Positions 36,750 through 46,586 of a DNA stretch of 64,000 nucleotides are shown in pieces. Under the pieces are notes generated by a model, which saw only the letters and a program-made list of their open reading frames with translations, searched no databases and was not told the origin of the DNA. The stretch is from Tannerella sp. GTDB taxonomy: Bacteria > Bacteroidota > Bacteroidia > Bacteroidales > Tannerellaceae. How positions within the stretch are numbered: the stretch's first letter is position 1; each line of letters starts with the position of its first letter. The stretch covers positions 24,379 to 88,378 of the forward strand of contig JAISUX010000069.1 of NCBI GenBank assembly GCA_031271805.1, given 5' to 3'. A program made the translations under genes and the position numbers.

Positions 36750-39700
36750 ATGAACAAAAATATCAATAAAGTCTTGCTCTTAGGTTCGGGAGCATTGAAA
36801 ATCGGAGAGGCGGGCGAGTTCGACTACTCCGGCTCGCAGGCGCTCAAAGCTTTGAAAGAGGAAGGCATACAAACCGTTCTTATCAACCCCAATATCGCGA
36901 CGGTACAGACCTCCGAAGGGGTTGCCGACAAAGTATATTTCCTGCCTGTGACGCCGTTTTTCGTTGAGAAAGTCATCGAAAAAGAACGTCCGCAGGGCAT
37001 CATGCTCGCTTTCGGCGGACAAACAGCGCTCAACTGCGGCGTCGCACTCTACAAAAGCGGCGTCTTAGAGAAATATTCTATCCATGTGCTCGGCACGCCC
37101 GTACAGGCGATCATCGACACCGAAGACAGGGAACTGTTCGTCGAGCGCCTGAGTGAGATTGATGTGAAAACCATTAACAGCCAGGCTGTTGAGAACATCG
37201 CCGACGCACGCGCCGCAGCAAAACAGCTCGGCTATCCCGTCATCCTGCGCGCAGCCTACGCCCTCGGCGGCCTCGGAAGCGGCTTCTGCGACAATGAAGA
37301 AGAACTCAATGTGCTGGCCGAAAAAGCGTTCTCTTTCTCGCCGCAAGTGCTGGTCGAAAAGAGCCTTAAAGGATGGAAAGAAATTGAATATGAGGTAGTT
37401 CGCGACTGTTACGACAACTGTATCACAGTCTGTAACATGGAAAATTTCGACCCTCTGGGCATCCATACAGGCGAGAGCATTGTCATAGCGCCTTCACAGA
37501 CGCTGACTAACTCGGAGTACCATAAACTGCGCGAATTGGCGATCCGTATCATACGCCACATCGGGATAGTCGGCGAGTGCAACGTGCAATACGCCCTCGA
37601 CCCGGAAAGCGAGGACTATCGCGTCATCGAAGTCAACGCACGCCTGTCGCGCTCGTCGGCGCTCGCATCGAAAGCCACAGGTTACCCCCTCGCCTTCATA
37701 GCGGCCAAACTCGGCCTCGGATACGGACTTTTCGAGCTAAACAACTCAATAACCAAGACTACATCAGCTTTTTTTGAACCTGCCCTCGACTATGTGGTCT
37801 GCAAAATCCCGCGTTGGGACTTGGGTAAATTCCAGGGCGTCGCCCGCGAACTCGGAAGCAGCATGAAATCGGTAGGGGAAGTCATGTCCATCGGCCGCAC
37901 CTTCGAAGAGGCTATCCAAAAAGGACTGCGTATGATCGGACAAGGAATGCACGGCTTCGTAGAAAACAAAGACATCGTTATACCGGACGTCGATAAAGCC
38001 CTGCGCGAGCCTACCGATCGCCGTATCTTTATTATCAGCAAAGCCTTCCGCGCGGGATACTCCGTCGATTCCATACACGAACTGACAAAGATAGACAAGT
38101 GGTTTCTGTATAAGTTGCAGAATATTATCCGGACAGCGGAGGAGCTGGAAGCCTGGGACGCTCGCCATTGCGACGATACTATCGCTCCGCTGTTGCGTCG
38201 CGCGAAGATACAGGGCTTTTCCGATTTCCAGATAGCCCGCGCAATATGGAAAGAAAAGATGGAAGACCATCACCAGGACTATATCCGCCAACTGCGTAAA
38301 TGCCTGAATATCACTCCTGTAGTTAAGCAAATAGACACTCTTGCCGCCGAATATCCCGCACAGACCAACTACCTCTACCTGACATACAGCGGGTTGGAAA
38401 ACGACGTCCGTTATCTTGGCGACCACCGCTCGATAGTAGTGCTCGGTTCTGGCGCCTACCGCATCGGCTCGTCGGTCGAGTTTGACTGGTGCGGCGTGCA
38501 GGCGCTCAACACCATCCGCAAGGAAGGCTACCGCTCGGTAATGATCAATTACAACCCCGAAACGGTCTCCACCGACTATGATATGTGCGATCGCCTCTAT
38601 TTCGACGAGCTGACCCTTGAGCGCGTCCTCGACATTCTCGAACTCGAAAACCCGCATGGCGTCATCGTCTCGACAGGCGGGCAAATACCTAACAACCTCG
38701 CCGTCCGCCTCGACGAAAACAAGATCCCCATACTCGGCACTACAGCCAAAAGCATTGACAACGCCGAAGACCGCCACAAGTTTTCGGCTATGCTCGACCG
38801 CATCGGCGTCGATCAACCGCGATGGAAAGAACTATCGACGCTCGAAGAAGTCAACGCTTTCGTCGAAGAAGTGGGCTTCCCCGTTTTAGTCCGTCCGAGT
38901 TATGTCCTGAGCGGCGCGGCGATGAACGTCTGCTCCAACGAAGAAGAGTTGGTGCGCTTCCTCAATGTCGCAGCCAACGTCAGCAAGAAGCACCCCGTCG
39001 TAGTCAGCCAATTCATCGAAAACGCCAAGGAAGTTGAGATGGACGCGGTGGCCGAAAACGGCGAGATAGTTGTTTACGCCATCTCCGAGCACATCGAGTT
39101 CGCCGGTGTACACAGCGGTGACGCAACAATTCAGTTCCCCGCACAGAAACTCTATATCGAGACCCTGCGCCGCATCAAACGCATCAGTCGCAAGATTGCT
39201 AAGGAACTTGATATCTCCGGCCCTTTCAATATCCAATACCTCGCCAAAGGCAACGATATCAAGGTTATCGAATGTAACCTGAGGGCGTCACGTAGTTTCC
39301 CCTTCGTCAGTAAAGTGCTGAAAATAAACTTCATAGATATAGCGACCCGTGTAATGCTCGGCTTGCCTGTCGAGCGACTTAACGGCAATGAGTTCGACCT
39401 CGACTATGTAGGCATCAAGGCTTCGCAATTCTCATTCAACCGTCTGCAGAAAGCCGACCCGGTGCTGGGCGTCGATATGGCATCGACAGGCGAAGTAGGC
39501 TGCCTCGGCGACGACACCTCCGAAGCCATCATCAAGAGCATGCTCTCGGTCGGTTATCGCATACCGGAAAAGGCGGTGCTCCTGTCAACAGGTACGCCCA
39601 AGCAAAAAGTTGTCTTGCTCGACGCCTCACGCCTCTTGCACAGCAAAGGATACAAACTCTACGCCACGGGCGGCACTTACCGCTTCCTCAAAGAGAACGG

Positions 39701-39968
39701 CATCGAGTGTACGCATGTCCACTGGCCGAGCGACAGCCGTCAACCTCAAGCCCTCGACCTGCTACACCGCCACGAAGTAGATATGGTAATCAATATCCCC
39801 CGCGACCTTTCGGCTGGCGAACTCGACAACGGCTACAAAATACGCCGGGCTGCCATCGACCTCAATATTCCTCTGCTGACTAATGCTCGCCTCGCCGATG
39901 CTTTCATAACAGCCTTTTGCACCCTCAAACAGGAAGACATTGAAATTAAGAGCTGGGACGAATATTGA
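36750..39968 (+). CDS. carB: Carbamoyl-phosphate synthase large subunit
   Basis: 1072 residues with the duplicated CarB layout. Each half has a pre-ATP-grasp domain (LLLGSGALKIGEAGEFDYSG at the start; VVLGSGAYRIGSSVEFDW near residue 560) and an ATP-grasp domain (RAAYALGGLGSGF; RPSYVLSGAAMNV). The C-terminal 150 residues are the MGS-like allosteric domain (STGTPKQKVVLLDASRLL, YATGGTYRFLKENG). It makes carbamoyl phosphate for pyrimidine and arginine synthesis. 43 bases after carA; cls begins two bases after its stop. Confidence 0.97.
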   Translation: MNKNINKVLLLGSGALKIGEAGEFDYSGSQALKALKEEGIQTVLINPNIATVQTSEGVADKVYFLPVTPFFVEKVIEKERPQGIMLAFGGQTALNCGVALYKSGVLEKYSIHVLGTPVQAIIDTEDRELFVERLSEIDVKTINSQAVENIADARAAAKQLGYPVILRAAYALGGLGSGFCDNEEELNVLAEKAFSFSPQVLVEKSLKGWKEIEYEVVRDCYDNCITVCNMENFDPLGIHTGESIVIAPSQTLTNSEYHKLRELAIRIIRHIGIVGECNVQYALDPESEDYRVIEVNARLSRSSALASKATGYPLAFIAAKLGLGYGLFELNNSITKTTSAFFEPALDYVVCKIPRWDLGKFQGVARELGSSMKSVGEVMSIGRTFEEAIQKGLRMIGQGMHGFVENKDIVIPDVDKALREPTDRRIFIISKAFRAGYSVDSIHELTKIDKWFLYKLQNIIRTAEELEAWDARHCDDTIAPLLRRAKIQGFSDFQIARAIWKEKMEDHHQDYIRQLRKCLNITPVVKQIDTLAAEYPAQTNYLYLTYSGLENDVRYLGDHRSIVVLGSGAYRIGSSVEFDWCGVQALNTIRKEGYRSVMINYNPETVSTDYDMCDRLYFDELTLERVLDILELENPHGVIVSTGGQIPNNLAVRLDENKIPILGTTAKSIDNAEDRHKFSAMLDRIGVDQPRWKELSTLEEVNAFVEEVGFPVLVRPSYVLSGAAMNVCSNEEELVRFLNVAANVSKKHPVVVSQFIENAKEVEMDAVAENGEIVVYAISEHIEFAGVHSGDATIQFPAQKLYIETLRRIKRISRKIAKELDISGPFNIQYLAKGNDIKVIECNLRASRSFPFVSKVLKINFIDIATRVMLGLPVERLNGNEFDLDYVGIKASQFSFNRLQKADPVLGVDMASTGEVGCLGDDTSEAIIKSMLSVGYRIPEKAVLLSTGTPKQKVVLLDASRLLHSKGYKLYATGGTYRFLKENGIECTHVHWPSDSRQPQALDLLHRHEVDMVINIPRDLSAGELDNGYKIRRAAIDLNIPLLTNARLADAFITAFCTLKQEDIEIKSWDEY

Positions 39969-39970
39969 CC

Positions 39971-41395
39971 ATGGAACTTTCAACCGTCATAAACACTATC
40001 TTCGTAGTGTTGTACAGCATCACTATCATCGGACTTGTGCTGCTTGTGCTATTAGAGAACCGTAACCCGCTGAAGACCATTCCTTGGGTCATCGTCCTGA
40101 TCTTCGTTCCGGGAATAGGTCTGGTTTTCTATTATTTCTTCGGACGCGAAAACCGTCGCCTGCACATTATCTCGCGACGCATCCACCGGCGTTTCCATAA
40201 GCAGGCTGGCATAGAAAGCCGTCAGGGCAACCTCTCGGAAATCCCCAAACCCTATCTCCCGCTGGCTAATTTGTTGCGTAAAAGCAACTATTCGGCTATC
40301 TTCAACGGCAACGATATCGCTTTTTTCACTTCCGGCAAGGATAAATTCGATGCGCTCTTTGCCGACATACGCGCTGCCCGACACCATATCCACCTCCAAT
40401 ATTACATCTTTAATCAGGATAAAATCGGGAATATTGTCAAGCAGATGCTGATTGAGAAAGTACGCGAAGGCGTCGAAGTCCGCGTCCTATATGACGACGT
40501 GGGCAGTTGGGGCACCAAAAACCGTTTCTTCGATGAGATGACAAGCGAAGGCATAGAAATACACCCCTACCTCAAGGTCGCTTTCCCGATACTGACAAGC
40601 AAAGTCAACTACCGCAATCACCGCAAAGTAGTTGTGATCGACGGCAATATCGGCTATATGGGAGGGATGAATATCGCCGACCGCTACGTTTACGGCAATA
40701 AATTAGGTCAATGGCGGGACACCCATTTCCGCATCACCGGCCCTATTGTTCACGGCTTGCAGTCGTCGTTCCTGCTCGACTGGTACGCGATGAGCCGCAA
40801 ATTCGTCAAGGGTAAAGAATATTATCCGCACATCGAAAAGCAGTCCGACATAAAGATGCAACTCGTGACGAGCGGTCCGACAAACACCTGGCTAACCCTC
40901 ATGCAGGCTTACATCTTCTGCATCTCGAACGCCAAGAAATACATTTATATCCAGACGCCCTATTTCCTTCCCAGCGAAGCGTTGGCGCAGTCCCTAACCA
41001 TGGCTGCGCTCGGCGGAATCGACGTGAGACTGATGATTCCCATACTTTCCGACACCCGCTCGGCGCAGATGGCCACGTTCTCATACGTCCAGAAAATGCT
41101 CGAATCGGGCGTCAAAGTCTATCTTTACAACAATGGCTTCCTTCATTCAAAGCTGGTTCTCGTCGATGATATTTTGACGGCATTCGGCTCGCCGAACTTC
41201 GATTTCCGCAGTTTTGAGCATAATTTCGAAATCACGGCCTTCACCTACAATGAAGATTTTGCCGGAAAGATGAAAAGCATGTTCATGCAAGATATACGCT
41301 ATTGCGAGGAAATCTTCTATCCCTCATGGCGCCGCCGACCATTGACGCGCCGGCTTACCGAATCATTCATGAGGCTGTTTGCACCCCTGCTTTGA
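39971..41395 (+). CDS. cls: Cardiolipin synthase
   Basis: 474 residues from ATG 39971 (an upstream TTG at 39965 overlapping carB is less likely). Two N-terminal membrane spans (about 5-30 and 36-56) precede two phospholipase D domains, each with an HKD motif: NHRKVVVIDGNIGYMGG and LHSKLVLVDD followed by FGSPNFDFRS. It joins phosphatidylglycerol units into cardiolipin in the inner membrane. Length is normal. Its end overlaps the convergent rsmD gene by 29 bases. It shares the purF-car transcript, an unusual partner. Confidence 0.95.
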   Translation: MELSTVINTIFVVLYSITIIGLVLLVLLENRNPLKTIPWVIVLIFVPGIGLVFYYFFGRENRRLHIISRRIHRRFHKQAGIESRQGNLSEIPKPYLPLANLLRKSNYSAIFNGNDIAFFTSGKDKFDALFADIRAARHHIHLQYYIFNQDKIGNIVKQMLIEKVREGVEVRVLYDDVGSWGTKNRFFDEMTSEGIEIHPYLKVAFPILTSKVNYRNHRKVVVIDGNIGYMGGMNIADRYVYGNKLGQWRDTHFRITGPIVHGLQSSFLLDWYAMSRKFVKGKEYYPHIEKQSDIKMQLVTSGPTNTWLTLMQAYIFCISNAKKYIYIQTPYFLPSEALAQSLTMAALGGIDVRLMIPILSDTRSAQMATFSYVQKMLESGVKVYLYNNGFLHSKLVLVDDILTAFGSPNFDFRSFEHNFEITAFTYNEDFAGKMKSMFMQDIRYCEEIFYPSWRRRPLTRRLTESFMRLFAPLL

Positions 41396-41924
41396 TTATA
41401 ATCGAAAAATTGACGGCTCCATAAACCCGCTTCTGAGAAAAACCTGGCAGATGCGAAAAGTCGTGGTTTTTAGAGTGTTCCATCACCAAGACGCCGCCTG
41501 GACGCAAAATATCTCTTTCCAAAACGATTCGGGGCACATCAGTCAGCGTATCCAAGGTATATGGCGGATCGGCAAATACGAAATCGAAAAAACCGGATGG
41601 CGCCGACTTCAAAAATCGGAAAACATCGCCTCTTATTAATGTCAAAGCATTTGTTTTCAGTTCTTTAGATACTTTAAGTATAAAATCGGCATGAAGCCGT
41701 TCCGATTCAACCGCCGTCACTGACTTGCATCCTCGCGATAGCAGTTCAAAAGCGATACTGCCGGTGCCCGAGAACAAATCAAGAGCAGTAATACCCTCTA
41801 AATCAATGATATTAGATAGCACATTAAACAAATTCTCCTTGGCGAAGTCGGTAGTCGGCCTCGCCTTAAACGCCGACGGCGCTTGAAACCGCCGCCGACC
41901 GTATATCCCGCTTACAATCCGCAT
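41367..41924 (-). CDS. rsmD: 16S rRNA (guanine966-N2)-methyltransferase RsmD
   Basis: 185 residues with the SAM-binding fold: RIVSGIYGRRRF at the start, DFAKENLFNVLSN, ALDLFSGTGSIAFELLSRG (motif I), and the catalytic FADPPYTL (DPPY motif). It methylates G966 of 16S rRNA on the assembled 30S subunit. The start overlaps the end of the DUF3822 gene by 13 bases, an arrangement common in Bacteroidota. The 3' end overlaps cls. Confidence 0.94.
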   Translation of the reverse strand: MRIVSGIYGRRRFQAPSAFKARPTTDFAKENLFNVLSNIIDLEGITALDLFSGTGSIAFELLSRGCKSVTAVESERLHADFILKVSKELKTNALTLIRGDVFRFLKSAPSGFFDFVFADPPYTLDTLTDVPRIVLERDILRPGGVLVMEHSKNHDFSHLPGFSQKRVYGAVNFSIIIKAGVQTAS

Positions 41925-42739
41925 TTCAACAATGCAACGGTGTCAATGCCGGGATTTACGTCCAAAGGCATCTTCTGATTCAATGACTTCGCGTCAAAAC
42001 AGTCGAGCCGTCCTATATAGTCCTTGACGACCGACATCACGGAATTACACTTCAACTTGTCACCGACAAAATGAATCACGTCATCTAACTGATTGAACCC
42101 AAGCTGCTTACAGACATAAAGAATAAAATACAGAATGTCGTTATCGGTCTCGAACCGGAACGAATTGACAAACAAAATATCGCCCCTCTCGAAGCATAAA
42201 ATATCGAAAAAACCGTCATTTATAACGACATACATCTGCTTGGGATAGTCCTGAAAACTCTTTTCCTGCCACAAAATCAGCAACGGCGACAGGGCATGAA
42301 TGAAGCTGGGATTGACAAGCGAACGCACCAGAAACTCGTATGCCTTGAGATCAATGCCGAAAAGAAGCCACGAATTGAGCTTTTCTATATGTTGAACAAT
42401 GATTTTCAGCCCTTTATCGTCTTTATGACAATACGAAAACAGCAATTCCTTGTCCTTTTCGGAATAGATCACGTCGGGCACCAATGTGTATCTATCCGAC
42501 ACACAGGTCACATAAAGCTTATTATACGAATACGAAAAGCACTGATTATCAAAGTATATATCCTTTATCGACTGGACAACGGATATATCGTTCCCGAACA
42601 CGACGTCGCCGGAGAAGAAATCATCCCTATCCGAAATTCGGCAACCCGAAAAAGAAAGTCCACCCGACCATAGCCGGATGGACACATCATAGTTTTCCGA
42701 GTTATCGGCAGTCAGCGCGATCGGAACACGTAACTTCAT
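41912..42739 (-). CDS. DUF3822 family protein
   Basis: 275 residues from ATG 42739 (MKLRVPIAL); the upstream extension to 42808 overlaps the preceding gene. It matches the DUF3822 pattern of Bacteroidota proteins encoded before rsmD, with a fold thought to resemble actin/HSP70-like ATPases. Visible features are SIRLWSGGLSFS, the central HALSPLLILWQE and NDGFFDILCFERGDILFVNSF. Function unknown. It sits 14 bases after the gene upstream and overlaps rsmD, so the three form an operon. Confidence 0.85.
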   Translation of the reverse strand: MKLRVPIALTADNSENYDVSIRLWSGGLSFSGCRISDRDDFFSGDVVFGNDISVVQSIKDIYFDNQCFSYSYNKLYVTCVSDRYTLVPDVIYSEKDKELLFSYCHKDDKGLKIIVQHIEKLNSWLLFGIDLKAYEFLVRSLVNPSFIHALSPLLILWQEKSFQDYPKQMYVVINDGFFDILCFERGDILFVNSFRFETDNDILYFILYVCKQLGFNQLDDVIHFVGDKLKCNSVMSVVKDYIGRLDCFDAKSLNQKMPLDVNPGIDTVALLKCGL

Positions 42740-42752
42740 GATAATAACTCGA

Positions 42753-43388
42753 TTATAGTTGCTCCCAATTTCCGGCGTTATTGTTGATTTCCGTGACGGA
42801 ACCAACACGAAGACCGGTATAACGATTGAGTTTTGTCGCCTTGTCTTTCAGGTTGATAAGCAACTGACGATCTTGGTCGGCAAGATAAACATCGTAGGGA
42901 ACGGCGCACTCGAACACCGGCACGGTATAGCCCGACGGCGAGGTAAGCGTAGCCGTATCAATGCTAAAGGACTTGTCGGGGAATCCGGGAACTTTCCCGA
43001 GAGATGCCACATCAAAGTTCTTGCCCAACAGCGTGTCTTTAGCTATTACCCACGTAGTGTCACGCTTGATAATGCCTTTTTTGACGGCCTCTTTTTCAGT
43101 CATTCCGTCTTTCAACTGCTGGTCGGTGAGTTCGCCTTCCTTAGCAATAAAAGGGATTTTCCCTTCGGTGAGATACTTCTGCAACTCAGGGAAGCTACCG
43201 GCATAAACGCCGTGCATGTTGCGATACCCAATCTGCGCAGTACGAATGGCTATAAGGCTCTCCGAGATTGCCTTTTCGCGTTCCTTCTGCACTTTCTCGA
43301 AATTAATCGGTGTCAAGATGCTTTGCCAGCACATGTACACGAGGGCAATAATTGCCACTACCAATAAGATTCTAAGTACTATTTTCAT
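42753..43388 (-). CDS. Membrane-anchored protein of unknown function, 211 aa
   Basis: From ATG 43388 (MKIVLRILL). A single N-terminal membrane segment (about 5-22) is followed by a helix (INFEKVQKEREKAISESLI) and the stretch AIRTAQIGYRNMHGVYAG. The remainder is a soluble periplasmic domain ending NNNAGNWEQL. A hydrophobic N-terminal helix continuing into an amphipathic one looks pseudopilin-like, but no prepilin cleavage site is clear. Conserved in Bacteroidales as far as I recall; no function known. First gene of the operon with DUF3822 and rsmD. Confidence 0.75.
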   Translation of the reverse strand: MKIVLRILLVVAIIALVYMCWQSILTPINFEKVQKEREKAISESLIAIRTAQIGYRNMHGVYAGSFPELQKYLTEGKIPFIAKEGELTDQQLKDGMTEKEAVKKGIIKRDTTWVIAKDTLLGKNFDVASLGKVPGFPDKSFSIDTATLTSPSGYTVPVFECAVPYDVYLADQDRQLLINLKDKATKLNRYTGLRVGSVTEINNNAGNWEQL

Positions 43389-43425
43389 AACTATTTTATA
43401 TATTGTTTTATTAATTTTCGACCTG

Positions 43426-43433
43426 CAAATATA
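43426..43433 (-). promoter_or_regulatory. -7 element for the 211-aa gene/DUF3822/rsmD operon
   Basis: TATATTTG on the minus strand, 38 bases before ATG 43388. A weaker + strand candidate for the helicase gene, TACCTTTA, lies at 43455-43462. Confidence 0.5.
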
Positions 43434-43485
43434 TAAAAGAATATTTAAAATAACTACCTTTATCGCCAAAAATATTTGTTTTTTT

Positions 43486-44919
43486 ATGATAAAAAATTTT
43501 GCGCTCAAAAAAATTAAAGAATTTTTTTCGTTCGAACCTACGCCGGAACAGGCATCAGTACTGCAAAGTTTGACTTTTTTCCTCGTTTCGACCGAACAAA
43601 ACGCCGTTTTCCTTTTTAAAGGTTTCGCAGGCACGGGAAAAACGACTTTACTTGCTTCCGCCGTCAAAATGATGGATAGTTTGAACCAAAAAGTTATCCT
43701 TATGGCGCCGACGGGAAGGGCGGCGAAAGTCTTTGCAAATTATTCGGGACATGCTGCCTTCACAATCCACAAGAAAATATACCGGCAAAAAAGTTTGGCG
43801 GATATTGACGGGGGCTTCTCGCTCGCCGATAACATGCACCGCGACACGCTTTTTATCGTCGATGAGGCGTCGATGATCTCCAATGACGCCTCGGCTGCGG
43901 CCTTCTTCGGCAGCGGACGGTTGCTTGACGACTTGGTGAAATATGTCTATTCCGGCGACGGGTGCCGACTTATCCTCGTCGGCGATACGGCACAACTGCC
44001 GCCGGTAGCGCGTAACAGCGCCCCAGGCATAACTTCCCCGGCGCTTGACCCCGAATGTCTGCGCCGTTATAACCTCGACGTAACCGAAGTACGGCTGACC
44101 CAAGTAGTGCGTCAGGCCGAAGGTTCGGGCATCTTAGTGAACGCCACGAGCATCCGTGAAGCCCTCCGCACCGGCAAAATCGACATTTATCCCAAGATAA
44201 AAACTACCGGATATCCCGATATTCGTAAAATCGGCGGCGATGAACTTATTGAGGAATTATCCTCGGCATATAGCCGCGACGGCCTCGACGAGACGGTGGT
44301 CATCGTCCGCTCCAACAAAAACGCTAACATATATAATAATGGTATCCGCAATCGCATTCTTTACCGCGAAGAAGAAATATCGTCGGGCGACCGCCTGATG
44401 GTAGTCAAAAATAACTATTTACGTAACGACGGAGGCAAAAAGGATGCGAAGGAAAGTATTGATTTCATAGCTAATGGCGAGACAGTCAGGGTGTTGCGTG
44501 TCAGGCGCACGGAGGAACTTTACGGCTTCAGGTTCTGTAACGTATTAGTTGCTTTCGAAGATTACGACCTTGAGATGGAGCTTAAAATCCTGCTCGACAC
44601 ACTTCAAGTCGAAGCTCCATCCCTTACTAAGGAACAGAACGAGCAGCTCTTTGCAGCCGTCGCCGAGGATTATTCCGACATCGCTGACCGCCGCGAGCGA
44701 CTAAAGAAAATCAAGAACGACCCTTATCTCAACGCCGTGCAAGTCAAGTATGCATACGCCGTTACCTGCCACAAAGCACAGGGCGGGCAATGGAGCAATG
44801 TCTTTCTCGATGTTGGTTATGTCACGGAAGAAATGATGGGCGAAGACTTCTACCGCTGGCTCTACACCGCCTTCACACGCGCCACCCATTGCCTCTACCT
44901 TGTCAATTGGAAAATGTGA
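43486..44919 (+). CDS. RecD-like SF1 helicase / AAA ATPase
   Basis: 477 residues from ATG 43486 (MIKNFALKK); the open frame extends upstream to 43216 but would cover the divergent promoter and the opposite gene. Motif I is GFAGTGKTTLL, motif II DEASM, motif III LVGDTAQLPP. A C-terminal UvrD_C_2-type domain carries YAVTCHKAQGGQW and the final YTAFTRATHCLYL. It resembles RecD2/exonuclease V alpha proteins but lacks the long N-terminal region of RecD2. Probably a 5'-3' DNA helicase in repair. Single gene. Confidence 0.9.
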   Translation: MIKNFALKKIKEFFSFEPTPEQASVLQSLTFFLVSTEQNAVFLFKGFAGTGKTTLLASAVKMMDSLNQKVILMAPTGRAAKVFANYSGHAAFTIHKKIYRQKSLADIDGGFSLADNMHRDTLFIVDEASMISNDASAAAFFGSGRLLDDLVKYVYSGDGCRLILVGDTAQLPPVARNSAPGITSPALDPECLRRYNLDVTEVRLTQVVRQAEGSGILVNATSIREALRTGKIDIYPKIKTTGYPDIRKIGGDELIEELSSAYSRDGLDETVVIVRSNKNANIYNNGIRNRILYREEEISSGDRLMVVKNNYLRNDGGKKDAKESIDFIANGETVRVLRVRRTEELYGFRFCNVLVAFEDYDLEMELKILLDTLQVEAPSLTKEQNEQLFAAVAEDYSDIADRRERLKKIKNDPYLNAVQVKYAYAVTCHKAQGGQWSNVFLDVGYVTEEMMGEDFYRWLYTAFTRATHCLYLVNWKM

Positions 44920-44981
44920 TTCATCACCCCATTTAAACGTATTTTAATATTAAATAATAGCGCATTATCAAAAATTATTTT

Positions 44982-44989
44982 TATCTTTG
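44982..44989 (+). promoter_or_regulatory. -7 element for the Pro-rich protein/rsmI operon
   Basis: TATCTTTG, 49 bases before ATG 45038. It overlaps the alternative upstream start at 44987, which is therefore rejected. Confidence 0.65.
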
Positions 44990-45037
44990 CGAGTTAATTG
45001 GCTATTAATTTACCTGCATAATATTAAAAATATTAAT

Positions 45038-45895
45038 ATGGCGAATAATGACAAACTTAATAAGATTTTATCCAACTTGCAGATCCTCAGCGATTTAACA
45101 AAAAGCATGTTGGACTCGGAAATGTATCCTGTCTCGTTCTTCAGTCAGGCATTCGACCTTATTCAAAAACTTCAAACCGACTTCCACAGTGTTGAATCCG
45201 AGCAGGTGACGCTATTTGCCACCCAGATGAAGGAACATCAGGCTCTGATAATGGCGATTCATAATCAGATGCGCAATTTCGGCACGGAACCGAACGAAAC
45301 GGAAAGCTATGAGGCTCCGCCGCCTAAGGCAAAACCGGTAAAACCCACCCCAAAACCGGCCGAACCAAAAACGGTAGAGCAAAAACAGGCGGAACAACAA
45401 ACCGTCGAACCAAAACCGGTGGAACCAAAACCCGAACCGAGGCCGGAACCGAAAAGGCCCCAACAGATAAGCGTTGGCGGCCTTGAGCACAAAGATTTCA
45501 AGTCGAATCCGGACTCATTCCTGAACAGGATCGGCGCGAGAGACACGGAAAAGAAAGACCCGGAAAAGCGGACGAAGTCTCCCATCATTGAATCGCCTAT
45601 CATCGAGCCTAAAACGGCTTATCCGGAGGACAGCGCCCCACCCTCGATGAACGATATTATTGAGAAGAAACGCTTAGCTGACTTACGTAAAGCCTTTAGT
45701 ATCAACGATCGTTTCCGCTACCGGCACGAGCTGTTCAAAGACGACGAAGCTCTTATGAACAGAACTATCGCAACTCTGAACGGCAAAGAGACCCTGCAGG
45801 ATTCTTTGCTCTATCTCGAAGAAAATTTGCAGTGGGACTTCAACAACCCCGAAGTCAAATCCTTCATTAAAGTCTTGAAAATAAGATTCTTATAA
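45038..45895 (+). CDS. Proline-rich cytoplasmic protein of unknown function
   Basis: 285 residues from ATG 45038 (MANNDKLNK). A helical N-terminus (about 1-85) is followed by a low-complexity Pro/Lys/Glu linker (about 88-145, repeats of EPK, PKPV, EQK) and a compact C-terminal domain (about 205-285) with NDIIEKKRLADLRKAFSIND and RFRYRHELFKDDEALM. It has no signal peptide or membrane span. The C-terminal domain recalls conserved Bacteroidales hypothetical proteins. It precedes rsmI by 4 bases. Function unknown. Confidence 0.78.
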   Translation: MANNDKLNKILSNLQILSDLTKSMLDSEMYPVSFFSQAFDLIQKLQTDFHSVESEQVTLFATQMKEHQALIMAIHNQMRNFGTEPNETESYEAPPPKAKPVKPTPKPAEPKTVEQKQAEQQTVEPKPVEPKPEPRPEPKRPQQISVGGLEHKDFKSNPDSFLNRIGARDTEKKDPEKRTKSPIIESPIIEPKTAYPEDSAPPSMNDIIEKKRLADLRKAFSINDRFRYRHELFKDDEALMNRTIATLNGKETLQDSLLYLEENLQWDFNNPEVKSFIKVLKIRFL

Positions 45896-45899
45896 ATCA

Positions 45900-46586
45900 A
45901 TGGCTAAGCTCACCCTTGTACCGACACCTATCGGCAATCTCGAAGACATGACCTTCAGGGCAGTCCGGATACTTAACGAAGCCGATACCATTCTTGCGGA
46001 AGACACAAGGACGACAAAAATCTTGCTAAAGCATTATAAGATAGAGACTAAACTCCAGTCGCATCACAAATTCAATGAGCATCGGACGGTCGAGGGCATC
46101 GTCGAGCGCATAAAAGGCGGGGAGAATATTGCTTTAGTTTCCGACGCGGGGACGCCGGGCATTTCCGATCCTGGCTTTCTGCTTGTGCGCGAGTGTGTTA
46201 AGCAGGATGTCGAGGTCGAGTGTCTGCCGGGAGCTACGGCTTTCGTGCCCGCCTTAGTCGCTTCGGGATTACCCGACGACCGCTTTTGTTTCGAAGGCTT
46301 CCTGCCGCAGAAGAAAGGACGTAATACGCGCCTCGCCGAGATAGCCGCCGAACAGCGTACGTGTATCTTTTACGAGTCACCCTTCCGACTGCTCAAAACT
46401 CTCATGCAACTCGCCGAAATATGCGAACCCGGACGCAATGCCGCCGTCGCACGCGAGATATCAAAAAAATTTGAAGAAACCGTTCGGGGAACCTTGAACG
46501 AGTTAGTCCGTCATTTCAGAATCTTCCCGCCCAGAGGCGAGATAGTAGTCGTCTTGGACGGAAAAAAAAATAATATTAAATTATGA
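45900..46586 (+). CDS. rsmI: 16S rRNA (cytidine1402-2'-O)-methyltransferase RsmI
   Basis: 228 residues of the tetrapyrrole-methylase fold: LVPTPIGNLEDMTFRA at the start, ILAEDTRTT, LVSDAGTPGISDPGF and CLPGATAFVPALVASG. These are the RsmI signatures (P-T-P-I-G-N-L and D-A-G-T-P-x-I-S-D-P-G). It methylates the ribose of C1402 in 16S rRNA. Slightly shorter than E. coli RsmI (about 286), as is usual in Bacteroidales. Overlaps the next gene by ATGA-type four bases. Confidence 0.95.
   Translation: MAKLTLVPTPIGNLEDMTFRAVRILNEADTILAEDTRTTKILLKHYKIETKLQSHHKFNEHRTVEGIVERIKGGENIALVSDAGTPGISDPGFLLVRECVKQDVEVECLPGATAFVPALVASGLPDDRFCFEGFLPQKKGRNTRLAEIAAEQRTCIFYESPFRLLKTLMQLAEICEPGRNAAVAREISKKFEETVRGTLNELVRHFRIFPPRGEIVVVLDGKKNNIKL

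Noticed and set aside
37764..38816. 350-codon open frame opposite carB
   Set aside because: Antisense shadow of carB, which has full conserved motifs on the + strand.
43216..43485. N-terminal extension of the RecD-like helicase from 43216
   Set aside because: It overlaps the opposite-strand 211-aa gene and its promoter; the residues are hydrophobic and unlike helicase N-termini.
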